The notes under the pieces were generated by a model, which worked only from the letters and a program-made list of their open reading frames with translations, was not told the DNA's origin and ran no database searches. Made by a program: the position numbers and the translations under genes. Positions 1-10,316 of a stretch of DNA of 64,000 nt are shown piece after piece; within the stretch, counting starts at the first letter, position 1, and each line of letters starts with the position of its first letter. The DNA is from Scolanthus callimorphus (taxonomy: Eukaryota; Cnidaria; Anthozoa; Actiniaria; Edwardsiidae): positions 4,430,101-4,494,100 of the forward strand of contig CM066919.1 in NCBI GenBank assembly GCA_033964015.1, read 5' to 3'.

Positions 1-1
1 C

Positions 2-868
2 AAGACCAAAAAGAGGGACATCACCTTGGTTATGGGGGATCTAAATGCTAAAGTAGGCTCAGACAACCAAGATCGAGAGCGCACCATGGGATCCCAGGGA
101 GTAGGTACAATCAACGAGAACGGTGAACTGTTTTGTGATTTTTGTGCGACCAATGGTCTTGTCATAGGTGGAACCCTCTTCCAGCATAAGAGGGCACACA
201 AGGTGACTTGGAGATCACCCGACGGCATGACTGAGAATCAAATAGACCATGTGACCATCAACAGGAAGTGGAGGAGCTCACTACAGGACGTCCGAGTGAG
301 AAGAAGCGCCAATGCAGGGTCTGACCACCATCTTGTAGTTGCAGACATCAAGATTAAGTTGCTGTCTCTCAAGAAAGCAGGACCAACAAGGACCAGGTAT
401 AGCACCATGAAGCTAAGAGACCGGGAGATAAAATATCAATTCGTGCTGGAGTTATCCAACCGTTACGAAGCCCTGCAAAGTGAAGAATCCCTAGAACATG
501 ATGTAGATGATTTTTGGAAACAGATTAAAGTTATGTACACAGATACATGTGAAAGTGTTCTTGGGAAAGTAAATCATGACAGGAAAGAATGGATGGGTGA
601 GAGATCTTGGAAATTGGTGGAAGAGAGGCGAGAACTAAAGAGCAAGCTAGACAGTGTCAAGACGAGGAACCAGAAGCTGACTGCAGGACAGAGCTACAAC
701 TTGAAGAATCGTGAAGTTAAGAGAAGCTACAGGAAAGATAAAAGAGAAAGAATTGACAGTATTGCAGAAGAGGCCGAGAGAGCAGCGGAAATGAATGACA
801 TCAAAAAAGTATATGCCACCATGAAATTGTTGTGCGGTAAGAAGACCATTCAGAGTAAACCAGAGTAA
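2..868 (+). pseudogene. LINE endonuclease (APE/exonuclease-endonuclease-phosphatase) C-terminal part
   Basis: The frame is open from base 2, so the domain starts upstream of the window. Counting from the Met at 26, GDLNAKVG lies at residues 4-11, QIDHV near 72-76 and the terminal catalytic block GSDHHLV near 98-104; these match the conserved blocks of LINE endonucleases, which nick target DNA to prime reverse transcription. A basic, helical linker follows (about residues 130-270). The frame stops at 868, short of the RT. The sequence then reads KDKSGKVLTSIDDQL in a second frame (about 869-912) and WREHF in a third, so two small indels separate endonuclease from RT. The copy is inactive unless these are assembly errors. 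Confidence 0.85.
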
Positions 869-897
869 GGATAAGAGTGGCAAAGTCCTGACAAGCA

Positions 898-2523
898 TTG
901 ACGACCAGCTCGCGTTGGAGGGAACATTTCAAAGAAGTAATGAACAGACCACCCCCTGTTAGTCAAATATTTCTCCCAGAAGCTCCACCACTATCAATAA
1001 AAATTGGCCCCATTACCAAAACGGAGGTAAAAAATGCGCTGAAGACCCTGAAGAATGGAAAGGCAGCCGGGTTCGACAACATCCCCGCGGAAGCTTGGAA
1101 AGAAGGAGACTGGATTTCGGAGGAGGTTCTATACTACCTTTTGAATAAGATCTGGAATGATGAAGATATCCCCGAGGACTGGAAGATGGGACTCTTGGTG
1201 AAGTTGCCAAAGAAAGGTGATTGCGCCAACTCGAGAGGCATAATGTTGCTGGCGATAGTCAGCAAAGTTCTCTGCAGGATCATCTTGTCAAGAATGCAAA
1301 GCCCCGTTGAAGAGAAACTTCGAGACGAGCAGGCGGGCTTCCGCAGGGAACGCTCATGCTGTGGCCAAATAACAACACTCAGGATCATTATAGAGCAGTC
1401 ACTCGAATGGAACACTGGATTATATATGGTATTTGTAGACTTCGAAAAAGCCTTCGATTCTATCGACAGGGAGATGCTCTGGAAGATCTTGAGGCACTAT
1501 GGCATTCCATCTAAGATCGTGAGAATGATCCAGGTCCTGTACGAAGGCTTTCAAGCAAGAGTTTTGCACGAAGGGAAGATGACTGAGCCATTTGAAATGA
1601 ATACCGGGGTAAGACAGGGATGTCTTCTGAGTCCACTTCTTTTTCTAGTGGCATTGGACTGGGTAACAAGAAAAGCATACGGAGAGAACAAGACCGGGAT
1701 CCAGTTTTCCATGCTGACGAAACTTGAAGATCTTGAATTTGCGGACGATATTGTATTACTAAGCCAGAAGATCGCCCATGCACGCGCGAAGTTTGAAGCA
1801 TTACAAGACGAAGCGGCCAAAGTGGGATTGAAAGTTAACAGGACCAAAACCAAAGAAATGAGGATAGGCACCCCTAGCAACGCTGGTAACATATTGTGCA
1901 ATGACCAATTACTAGAGCGTGTAGAAAGCTTTACATACTTGGATAGCATCGTCAACACTACAGGAGGCTCTGATGAAGATGTAGAGTCAAGGTGTAGAAA
2001 AGCTCAAGCGGTGTTCTACCTATTGATACCTATTTGGAAATCTAAATATATATCCCTACGGACGAAATTAAGGATCTTTAACTCGAACGTGAAATCCGTT
2101 CTCCTATATGGCTCAGAAACGTGGCGGCTAACCTCTAACATCATCAAGAAGTTACAGACATTTGTCAACCGCAGACTCCGATACATACTTGGAATATTCT
2201 GGCCAAATAAAATTACCAATGAGGATCTGTGGCAGTGCACCGAGCAAGAAAGGATAGATGTTGTCATCAAGAGAAGAAAGTGGCGATGGATTGGACACAC
2301 CTTAAGGAAACCGATGTCTAACACCACCCGGCAGTCCCTTGACTGGAACCCGCAAGGGAAAAGGAAAAGGGGTCGGCCGAAGAAATCTTGGAAAAGGACA
2401 GTGACCGAGGAACATCAGAAGATTGGGATGCCTTGGGAGCAACTGAAGCGGACGGCGAAGAACAGAGTACGCTGGAGGAAGCTTGTGGAGGCCCTATGCT
2501 CCGGTAGGAGCGAAGAGGGTTAA
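898..2523 (+). pseudogene. LINE reverse transcriptase
   Basis: This open frame of 541 codons carries the RT domain of the element. Visible RT blocks are GKAAGFDNIPAEAWK near residues 54-68, VDFEKAFDSID near 180-190 with the first catalytic Asp, GVRQGCLLSP near 237-246, and FADD at 281-284 with the catalytic Asp pair. The C-terminal tail has the RRLRYILGI and KWRWIGH segments and a basic GKRKRGRPKKSW stretch often seen at the end of such ORF2 proteins. The Met at 898 is only the first Met of the open stretch; the true protein would continue from the endonuclease at 2-868 through two frame changes. RT motifs are intact, so the copy is fairly young. Confidence 0.92.
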
Positions 2524-2540
2524 GTTAAGTAAGTAAGTAA

Positions 2541-3010
2541 ACATAGGCTTGGCTATTCAAGATGCCACAGGCAGTGGCGGGTCATCCACGAGGGTCCACG
2601 AATTTACAAAGGAGGGCTGACCAACTGAGTAGTTTGTTTGTATGTTTCTCGATGCGCGCGTAGCGCGCCGCGATTTTGAAAACCAAACTACGAGATGAAA
2701 TTCATATTTTGGGGAGACGAAAATCACACTGAAGAAATGGAGTTACTGAAAAAACATCATATAATTTTTTAAAAATGAATTATAGCCAGAACAATGTTTT
2801 AGTTTGTAAATACTACACCATAGCTTCCCGTTTTATGCGCGCAAGCTTGTAGATGGCGAGCGCGCAGCGCGAGCCGACCAAAAAACCACTAAACCACTGT
2901 TTATAAAGGCATCAGGTTCCCTGAAAAACAGTAATCAGGAGCGAGTTTTAGAGTGAGCTTGCTCGATTTTTTTTCGCCACCAGCTTTGCTTGCGCGATAT
3001 TTTTTTTCTA
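2541..3010. other. Unassigned AT-rich spacer
   Basis: I see no gene here. Two short GCGC-rich palindromic patches (around 2652-2672 and 2836-2872, the second reading AGCGCGCAGCGCGAGC) stand out of otherwise AT-rich sequence. Confidence 0.5.
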
Positions 3011-3310
3011 GGTCAGAGGCAAATTACCGTTTCGCAAATTACCGTTTCGCAAATTCCGTTTTGCAAAATCCCGTTTCGCAAATTCCCGTTTCTCAAATTT
3101 CCGTTTCGCAAATTCCCGTTTCGCAAATTCCCGTTTCGCAAAATCCCGTTTCGCAAATTCCCGTTTCGCAAATTACTGTTTCGCAAAATCCCGTTTCGCA
3201 AAATCCCGTTTCGCAAATTACCGTTTCGCAAAATCCCGTTTCGCAAATTACCGTTTCGCAAAATCCCGTTTCGCCAATTAGCGTTTCGCAAAATCCCGTT
3301 TCGCAAATTA
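3011..3310. repeat. 15-bp satellite array (CCGTTTCGCAAATTC unit), left part
   Basis: About 20 tandem copies of a 15-bp unit, CCGTTTCGCAAAWTM with small variants. Because 15 is a multiple of three and the unit lacks stops in several frames, long open frames run through it on both strands (for example 2953-3507 plus and 3013-3486 minus). These are artefacts of the repeat, not genes. Confidence 0.95.
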
Positions 3311-5446
3311 CATATCAAGATAAATGTGTCGTTTTTGTCAATGCTTACCCGTGCATGACGCGGGATACCTGTGTAGCTATTTCCGAGCTCATGGGGACCA
3401 AAACAAAGATGGCGGCCTACTCGGACAGCGTTGCTCTCCAAAATCTGCAAGTTTTGACGAACTTTTTGGCAATTCTTGGGTTTCAATCACGTGACTTTTG
3501 CGCGTAATTTTGCTTCCGGTCTGAATCAACTGGAGGTCAAGATGAAGAAGTTTTCTGAAGTTCACGAGCAAAACTTCAAATTTAGTAGCTACATTTCTAG
3601 AAAATCACAACTATCAATGAACCTGATTCGTATTTAAATTAAATCCTAGTGTAAATACCAATTTGTAGCGATTGGAAAGTCGGGGTTTGCTTTTTTAGAC
3701 AGTTCAACTGTGGTAAATGAGTAAAGCTTTACAAACTGGCTGATATTTTAGGCAGCTTTTATTTCTTCAAATGCTTGATGTTTTCACTCATTTGGCTCAA
3801 AGAAAAATTGCAATGTAAAACAGATATGTAATTAGGGTTGAGAAACATTTATATGCTCCATCTGTTCTTTGTCTGGACGAAAGATGGAAAGACCTGAGAA
3901 ACAGAAGTTTTGGAAGACGACAAGTTAAGTACTTGATTGCTGTTTTTTTTGTCAAATTGAACTCAGACAATCGACCCGGCTCTGTTGCATACAGTTTTCC
4001 CCATACTGCAAAACAATTTTCCACATCAACAAGATTCAATTCTCAATAAGCTATTACATGTAGATGACAAATTTCTATAGTTTCTAAAGTATGTTTTAAC
4101 AAAACGCCTACATTTTGACATCTTTCAAAGTTGTGTTTCAGCCAGCTCTCAACGCAGCGAGAAAACTCACTTTGAAATGAAAAAACTTGACCAAATTTTA
4201 GTCAATGAAAACGAATTGTATACACACGATTGGGAAAAAGAATCGAAAAGTCCATGTCGACCTAGAATAAATAAGTAAATCCCTGAGTAAATCCCGGAGA
4301 TTTTGCTGGGCCTTCGGACTCCTTGTAAATGTTTGACAAACTTTCATTTTTGCCTACCTGCTCGGTGTGTTTGAAGCGAACTTCATGTGATTTATCCTTT
4401 TATTAAATGAGAAACCAATTCATCCATAGTCCACGGGCACTCAACGGAGCTGTTCCTCAAAAAAGCTGTTCCTCACCCCCTTTCGCTGCTGGCTGGCAAA
4501 AAATAATCGCGGCCTCTTGCTGGCTGGCAAAAATTCATCGCCTCCGGTTCCTGGCAAAAATTTATGCATATCGCTTTTGCTGGGAAACACAAGTTGCTCA
4601 TGGATGTTGAAAAATGAAATTTTAAGTGACAGTACTTAAAAATGCACTTAGTTAGTGGTCGTTTTTAAGGATGGCCATATATTTTTCGGGCTTCCTGTGG
4701 TAATGTTACTCTCCTGGCTGGGAAAATTTTCAGTTAAATTGTCCTGCTGGCTGAGAAATTTTTTAACACGCAGCTGCTGGCTGGGAAAAAATGAGACGCT
4801 ATCCTGGCAAAAAGGAACAGCTAAATTTTTGCCAGCAACTTTTAAAACATGTATTTATATGCTCTACGTGCGTAAAATGTCCAAATACGTAATTTAAACA
4901 CATTTTAACCAGGGGGCTCGTTGTGTGCCCGTGATAGTCCTGGTGGTTTTGTGTAAATCCTTTATGATTCCCTAATCCATCCGTAGGTACCAAACTCATT
5001 TAAACTTAATTTCAAATACATATCTTCATGAATCACTTTCACTTGGCGACAACAAGTTTTCGAGGCCACGGCGCTTTTCGGCTGCTTTTCTGGAGTCGTT
5101 TGGACCATTTCGATTGTTTTCAGAGTTTGTATTGCTTGCTGTCTGTTTTGGGCAATCTTAAGACATCTGTTTATCTGTTTACCAAACTTTTAGAATCAGA
5201 AACAATCCGAGGAGATAATATTTTCACAGTTTTCCATCTCGAAAAGCACTGCAGGGAGGACGTTTGACCTCCAGCTGAATTTTTAATGAGGCTCTAAAAG
5301 GCGGATGTGACGTCATATGAAACCCAAGAATTTAGGGTACGAAATAAGCTAGGAAAACTTCTGGAATTCCAAATATGGTAAGTAGAAACTTCCATATAAG
5401 GTAATTTTAGAAAACGACACATTTGAACGGGAACTATCTTGATATG
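3311..5446. mobile_element. 2.1-kb inverted-repeat element inserted in the 15-bp satellite
   Basis: The left end reads CATATCAAGAT (3311) and the right end ATCTTGATATG (to 5446). Diverged inverted matches continue inward: 3321-3336 with 5411-5424, the ATTCTTGGGTTTC block near 3471-3483 with GAAACCCAAGAAT near 5320-5332, and CTGGAGGTCAA near 3530-3540 with TTGACCTCCAG near 5264-5275. The ends abut satellite units exactly. No transposase ORF is seen inside, so it is non-autonomous; the class is unknown. Confidence 0.7.
4480..4840 (+). repeat. Irregular CTGGCTGGSAAAA repeats
   Basis: Within the inverted-repeat element, a loose motif TGCTGGCTGGSAAAAA recurs about seven to nine times between 4480 and 4830 at uneven spacing. 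It looks like a decayed minisatellite. The short open frames here (4407-4610, 4655-4897) simply translate it. Confidence 0.55.
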
Positions 5447-5512
5447 CCGTTTCGCAAAATCCCGTTTCATAAATTACCGTTTCGCTCCCGTTTCGTTTCG
5501 CAAAATACCGTA
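5447..5512. repeat. 15-bp satellite array, right part
   Basis: Four to five further, more diverged copies of the CCGTTTCGCAAAATC unit continue directly after the element end at 5446, in the same orientation as the array at 3011-3310. Confidence 0.85.
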
Positions 5513-5732
5513 AGGCCTTTGCGAACTCGATTTTCTCGCTTATATTACGAAAACGCTTGAATTAGATCTTCCGCCCACTTTATCGTTTTCGAATAAAATG
5601 TATCCTATAACACAGTTCCCCAAGTATGCAAGAAAATGGCGTGGTTTAGAAGTTCCGTGGTGCACCGTTTTTCCAGGCTGCTGGGCCAACAGTTTGACCT
5701 TGACCCCCCAACATCACGTATTATATATACGA

Positions 5733-6053
5733 CTAGCTGATGCCCGTGAACAATTCACGGAGTGTGATGAAGAAATTGATTTACTTAAAATGTGCTCTCT
5801 GTTTTTATATAAAAAGGAAAAGGAAACAATCACAATGGCCATATGGATGGGGAGATGGGGGTTATGATTTCCACGAGTTCCCCCGTCAGCATGAGTACCC
5901 CCCGAAAGGTTTTTTTTTGCACTGGTCTCCCTCATTTTGGTTTGACAAAATCACGCGCGTGAGTCCGTCTCTTATATTAAATCGGTCAAAGAACCCGCGA
6001 AAATTGTTAAGCCATAAAACACAAAACCCATTTCATTTCACTTCGGAATTGTT
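5733..6053 (+). repeat. Dispersed repeat, copy 1 (second copy at 39658-39962)
   Basis: Starts CTAGCTGATGCCCGTGAA and ends near TTCGGAATTGTT. A copy of the same length and orientation lies at 39658-39962, with small indels and point changes. It has no coding capacity. It could be a SINE or the 3' end of a longer element; I see no RNA polymerase III boxes. Confidence 0.75.
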
Positions 6054-6528
6054 AGTAAAGATGTTCTAAGATTTTTGTTTTAGTTTATGATTTACATTTT
6101 TTTCGTCTTTGTCTTCGCTTAAAATTTAGCCCAAAGTGAATCTTTCCAACAAAAACACGCCCACTGGAGATATTTCCTCCTTCTCTTGGGATTGTGCCCT
6201 TCGTTTTGCGATACAGCCGTCAGGATTTATACTTAGAGAATGTTATTCATGGCTTTGCTTTGTAAATGTGTCATTTCGACTCTTAGCATGACTTATATTA
6301 GCGCGCGATCTGGGGGAAGCAAGGTAGTGTGTACGTTTGTTCAAACTTGAGTAAAAATTTTTCTCAGCTCAAAGCTTTCGAATAAGAATTATTCCTGCAC
6401 ATTCCTGTATGTAATCTGTAAGAGAACCATTTAGGTTTGAATGTCTCTGGTGCTGTCGGCTACGCGAACTGAGTTCTTTTTTAGTTTCTGTGGGAGATTT
6501 CAAAGTGGCGGCAATGGCGGCTTTGTCT
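6054..6528. other. Spacer with a partial duplicate of the next ORF
   Basis: No gene is evident. 6121-6170 resembles 6550-6600 (both read roughly TTAGCYCAARGTGAATC followed by a CCAACAAAA block), so the 3' part of the minus-strand ORF at 6529-6972 exists twice within 500 bp. The upstream copy encodes a related but frame-limited peptide. Confidence 0.5.
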
Positions 6529-6972
6529 CTAGCTTAATTCGCTTGAATTAGAACTTAGCTCAAGGTGAATCTTTTCCAACAAAACCACCCCCACTGTCGA
6601 GTTCTTCACCTTCCCTTCTAGGTCAGGTCTGTGAACTTTTTTTGGCGGCACAGCTTCAGGGCTTAGCGGAGTGACTGCGGACACGATTTGGCTTACGGTA
6701 TTAAATATATAGATATCTTTTTCGCTGTATGGACTCCACCGAACATCACAATTTACTTCCCCGCACAGGTAGATGTTGTACCGATGGTTTGCTGGTGGAA
6801 AAGAAAAACCCCAAATCCCAATTTGAAAACGCGCAACGTGAAACCAGGGACAACTCCCTGGTGAAACAAATGCCTTAGTTGTAATTTCTGACTTTATATA
6901 ACCACTCAGGTACATTAAGGTGGATCGACCCAGTAATTTTGCACCCGTACCAACCAATTTTGAACCTCTCAT
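6529..6972 (-). CDS. Hypothetical ORF or exon, unrecognised
   Basis: This minus-strand frame of 147 codons has non-repetitive, protein-like composition in its middle part (residues about 30-110, with CPWFHVARFQIGIWGFSF and YNIYLCGEVNC), followed by a Pro/Lys-rich stretch. I do not recognise a family. The N-terminal 13 or so residues lie in the inverted-repeat element that starts near 6931, so the real protein, if any, begins further in, perhaps at an acceptor such as TTCACCAG or CCACCAG; a GTAAGC donor lies at about 6690-6695 on the minus strand. A diverged second copy of its 3' part sits at about 6121-6230. It may be an exon of a host gene or a captured fragment. Confidence 0.25.
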   Translation of the reverse strand: MRGSKLVGTGAKLLGRSTLMYLSGYIKSEITTKAFVSPGSCPWFHVARFQIGIWGFSFPPANHRYNIYLCGEVNCDVRWSPYSEKDIYIFNTVSQIVSAVTPLSPEAVPPKKVHRPDLEGKVKNSTVGVVLLEKIHLELSSNSSELS

Positions 6973-7665
6973 ATAAAAACAGATTGATTTCTATTGCGCA
7001 GCCAATATAACACACATACTGCAAATAGACTGAAATACATGTCAGTACAAAGTTGGGGAGATCGGATATCACGTGACAATCGGGCCACGCCTACTTTTAC
7101 TCTCACCCCAGTTTTAGGCTGTACCGACATTTCTTTGATAAATGCTCTACGGTACCTCGACATTGACTGATTGCCTACGTGTAACCGAAGTTTGACTAAA
7201 TTCTACAAGACCGATCTGAAGATATTTTAGGATTTATAATTTATGTAAAATCCAGTGTTGTGAATTAACATGGCAGAGTTTGGTACTTCGTGGTTATAAA
7301 TTGAAAGTTTTTATAACTCATTCTATTTGTCTACGTTTAAGGAAGGTCATGCCTTTTATCAGAATTAAATATTTCTTTGCGATTTCGAAAAGGATACAAA
7401 TGTAACTATCAACATTATGGCCCCACGCATCAGCTTACTGCGAACTTTGGGGTTACTTTTACGAAATTTGGTCTGATGTAGAAAATCGTAGTTTTTTCGC
7501 TTCAAATTTTTGGACGTCTCCAATAGATCAATGTAAAGTTTGTCTCCAAAGTCTCATATTAATTGAAATCCTCTATGGTTATCAACTGTGGACGCAAAGA
7601 TCGATAAATATTGGATGGATTCGTGTAGTTTCTGCTCAGGGACTAGCTTTTGTTGAGTGTAGGTT

Positions 7666-7732
7666 TTGGTCGAGGGTCGATGGTGAGACGTCGAGGGTAA
7701 AATGTCGAGGGTCGAGGGTAAAATGTCGAGGG
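7666..7732. repeat. GTCGAGGGTAAAAT minisatellite, left arm
   Basis: Two to three copies of a GTCGAGGGTAAAAT / GTCGAGG unit at the inner end of the left arm of the foldback element. The same unit appears inverted and expanded at 8778-8878. Confidence 0.8.
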
Positions 7733-8190
7733 TCCATTTTTTTCTTTTTCTCAGGGTCTATTTCTTTTTTAAATGCAAATTCGCGGTTTTCCCCGCTTTA
7801 TTCGCTCACATGCCCGCATGTTGGTGAAAGCGTTCTTGCAGATGCTTCTTCAGACTTGCCGCTACAAGTTTCTTATCGCAGACATTTGTCAATCAAACTT
7901 TTGCTTCGCTAATAAGACTGCACGTGAAGGGAAGCAAAATCTCCTGTTTACATAACCGTGGAAATCTCTAAAGCTAAACAGCAAAATTCGAAGCAAACTT
8001 GCCGAGTCTGAGTATTTTGGGCAAGAAAACATTTTAATGTTTTGCTTTTATCAATCTTCGGGAAAACCAAGATTTCCGCGGCATTTCCACAACCTATTCA
8101 GCCTATTTCTAGCGCTTTACTTGACACTAGAGTGCTTCGTGAAAGATCGCAAATGATATTCGACCTAACTTCATTTCGCTTCGTTTTATT

Positions 8191-8550
8191 GTGCTACCTA
8201 TCCCTGAGTCTCCTAAAGTTAGCTGTAGTATAATGAGTAGCATGGAAGCAAAACTAGTAAGTGCTGGGTATAAAATCACGTCGGCGATTACTTCTGCGCT
8301 GGCAGATCGTAATGGGACTACCAACACTCCAGTTCATTGCCAGTTGAAGAACGCCGTGTTCAAAATCTTCGAAAAACACCAGTTCGATGAACGTAGAGTG
8401 GACTTCCTTTGGTTTGATATTATCTCAGACCAAAAGATTTTATTGTTGTTCCTGTTTGAGCAAGATCCGCGTGCCGCACGCTCGGTACGCTCTGTCGAGG
8501 AAACTTTTCTCTCCTGGCGAAAAAGCACAACAAATCTGCCACAGTTTTAG
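8191..8550 (+). CDS. Unrecognised ORF in the spacer of the foldback element
   Basis: This 119-codon frame lies in the single-copy centre of the 6931-9775 element. Residues from the second Met (8233) on have mixed, soluble-protein-like composition with an acidic and hydrophobic region FLWFDIISDQK. I recognise no domain. It could be captured host sequence or chance; no splice sites or second copy support it. Confidence 0.15.
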   Translation: MLPIPESPKVSCSIMSSMEAKLVSAGYKITSAITSALADRNGTTNTPVHCQLKNAVFKIFEKHQFDERRVDFLWFDIISDQKILLLFLFEQDPRAARSVRSVEETFLSWRKSTTNLPQF

Positions 8551-8777
8551 GGAATTTGATTTTGAAAAAGATTGCCCGAAATTTACGCCTGGAGTTTTCG
8601 GAAAACCTTTTGTTTTATCCCGCTCCACGAAGGTCGAAAAAGGTGGGAAAATTCTCAGCACAACTCTGTCGGAGTCTATCCACGTATCAGTCAGGAAAAC
8701 CAAAATTTGCATTCTTTAAAAATATTTCAACATGTATCACGGGAAAAAATATTTCATTTATTTGCAGAAACAAATTG

Positions 8778-8878
8778 GACCCTCGACATTTTACCCTCGA
8801 CCCTCGACATTTTACCCTCGACCCTCGACATTTTACCCTCGACCCTCGGCGTCTTACCCTCGACACTCGACCCTCGAC
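8778..8878. repeat. Minisatellite, right arm (inverted, expanded)
   Basis: Five or so copies of ACCCTCGACATTTT / ACCCTCG, the reverse complement of the unit at 7666-7732. The copy number differs between the arms, so the array changed after the inverted duplication formed. Confidence 0.85.
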
Positions 8879-9775
8879 CAAAACCTACACTCCGGCACAC
8901 GTTGATATTCGCGCGTGACTGCTCTTCGAATCGTCCCCGACATATGGTAATTAAGTGCATAACAAAAGAACGAAAAACCTAAGAAAATTATCATACATCG
9001 GAGACTAGCCAAGCAAGGACAAGCCCACGTGCGCTCCATTGGAATTCGATTTTGTGCCGAACGGAGAACAATAGCAAATCCCAGAGTAGAAACTACAGAA
9101 ATCCATCCAATATTTACGATCTTTGAGTCCCCAGTTGACAGCCTTAGAGGATTTCAATTGATATGAAACGTTGGAGACAAACTTTACATTGATCTATTTC
9201 AGTCTTCCAAAAATTTGAAGCGAAAAAACTTCGATTTTTTAAATCAGACCAAATTCCGTGAAAGTAGGCCCACATTTCGCGTTGAGCTGATGCGTGGGGC
9301 AATTATGTAGATACTTACATTTCTATATTTTTCGAAATCGCAAAACAATATTCAATTTTAATCAATAGTATGACCTTCCTTGGACAATAACAAATAGAAT
9401 GAGCTATAAAAAACTTTCATCTATAACCAAAAAGTATTTTACATAAATTATAGCCATGATTTATAAGTCCTAGAATATCTTCAGATCGGGCTTGTAGAAT
9501 TTAATCAAACTTCGGTTACAAGTAGGCAATCAGTCAATCTCGAGGTACCGTAGAGCATTTATCAAAAAATGTCGGTTCAGCCTGAAACTGGGATGAGAGT
9601 AAAAGTAGGCGTGGTTCGATTGTCACGTGATACTAACTCCGATCTCCCGGCCCATTTTTGTACTGACATGTATTTCAGTCTATTTGTAGTATGTATGTTA
9701 TATTGGCTGCGCAATAGAAATCAATCTGTTTTTATATGAGAGGTTCAAAATTGGTTGGCATGTGTGCAAAATTAA

Positions 9776-10155
9776 GGCAAGGGGTCCAAGAGTGATCAAA
9801 TAAAAAGCATAGGGGGTGGCCATAAAGTGTTTTCCAAATTTATCCCAAAAAGAAGTTGAGATTCAAATTACATTCCACAAATAGATCTCCCCTGCTCAGT
9901 CCGGCAGGATAATGTTTTAGAGACCAATGGCCTTAATCTTTTTGCGGCAAAAAGTTACGAGAAAACTTGTTAATAGAACTGGGAATATTTCGAAATGTAT
10001 TGTCACGCTGAAAAATGTCGAATAACGTAATGTGAGACGTCACGTGATGACCTAATTAAGCCACAGTATCGTCTTTCGTGAAGAATTTTGAAAATCCCAG
10101 TGATAAAAAAGTGTTGTGTAAACTGTTCTACAGTGGTTTCCATTAATCCGTGAAG
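9776..10155. other. Unassigned spacer
   Basis: Non-coding, apparently single-copy sequence between two inverted-repeat elements. I see nothing else in it. Confidence 0.5.
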
Positions 10156-10176
10156 CAGATAGTAGCGTATACATAG

Positions 10177-10316
10177 AGGATATTACACGGTGGCCGCGAA
10201 GATATGGATTTTATTTTCGAGTGGCAAGAACAATATTGTTGAACAAATATTGTTTTTGACACGAGAAAATGAAATCCATATCTTCAAGCCACCGTGTAAT
10301 GTTCTTTTTATTATAT
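10177..10316. repeat. Hairpin unit, TTACACGGTGG ends, copy 1
   Basis: The sequence folds on itself: TTACACGGTGGCCGCGAAG at the left pairs with CTTCAAGCCACCGTGTAA at the right, with GAATATTGTTC-like inner stems. Copies 2 and 3 are at 12112-12255 and 36846-36980. Confidence 0.8.

Larger units (their letters stand above)
1..2540 (+). mobile_element. 3' part of a degenerate non-LTR (LINE) retrotransposon
   Basis: An APE-type endonuclease region is followed by a reverse transcriptase, the usual order of ORF2 in LINEs. The 5' end lies outside the window. Just after the RT stop comes a short TAAG-repeat tail (about 2521-2540), a 3' end typical of RTE-like and related clades. The clade is not settled; an RTE or RTE-X-like assignment is a guess from the endonuclease type and the short repeat tail. 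Confidence 0.9.
6931..9775. mobile_element. 2.85-kb long-inverted-repeat (foldback) element
   Basis: About 800 bp at 6931-7740 reappear in inverted orientation at 8770-9775. Shared blocks include the outer GGTTCAAAATTGGTTGG (as its complement near 6945-6965 on the left), the ATATCACGTGACAATCG region near 7067-7083, and an innermost GTCGAGGGTAAAAT minisatellite. The 1-kb centre (7745-8770) is single-copy. A third, single-arm copy lies at 47193-47630. No transposase is visible. Confidence 0.85.

Noticed and set aside
1..2540. A host craniofacial-development-protein-like gene, a common automatic label for such ORFs
   Set aside because: The endonuclease-RT order and TAAG tail identify a retrotransposon.
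3011..3310. Possible CRISPR-like array
   Set aside because: The 15-bp units are contiguous with no spacers, and the window is eukaryotic.
2953..3507. 184-, 122- and 157-codon open frames on both strands
   Set aside because: They are translations of a 15-bp tandem repeat whose length is a multiple of three.
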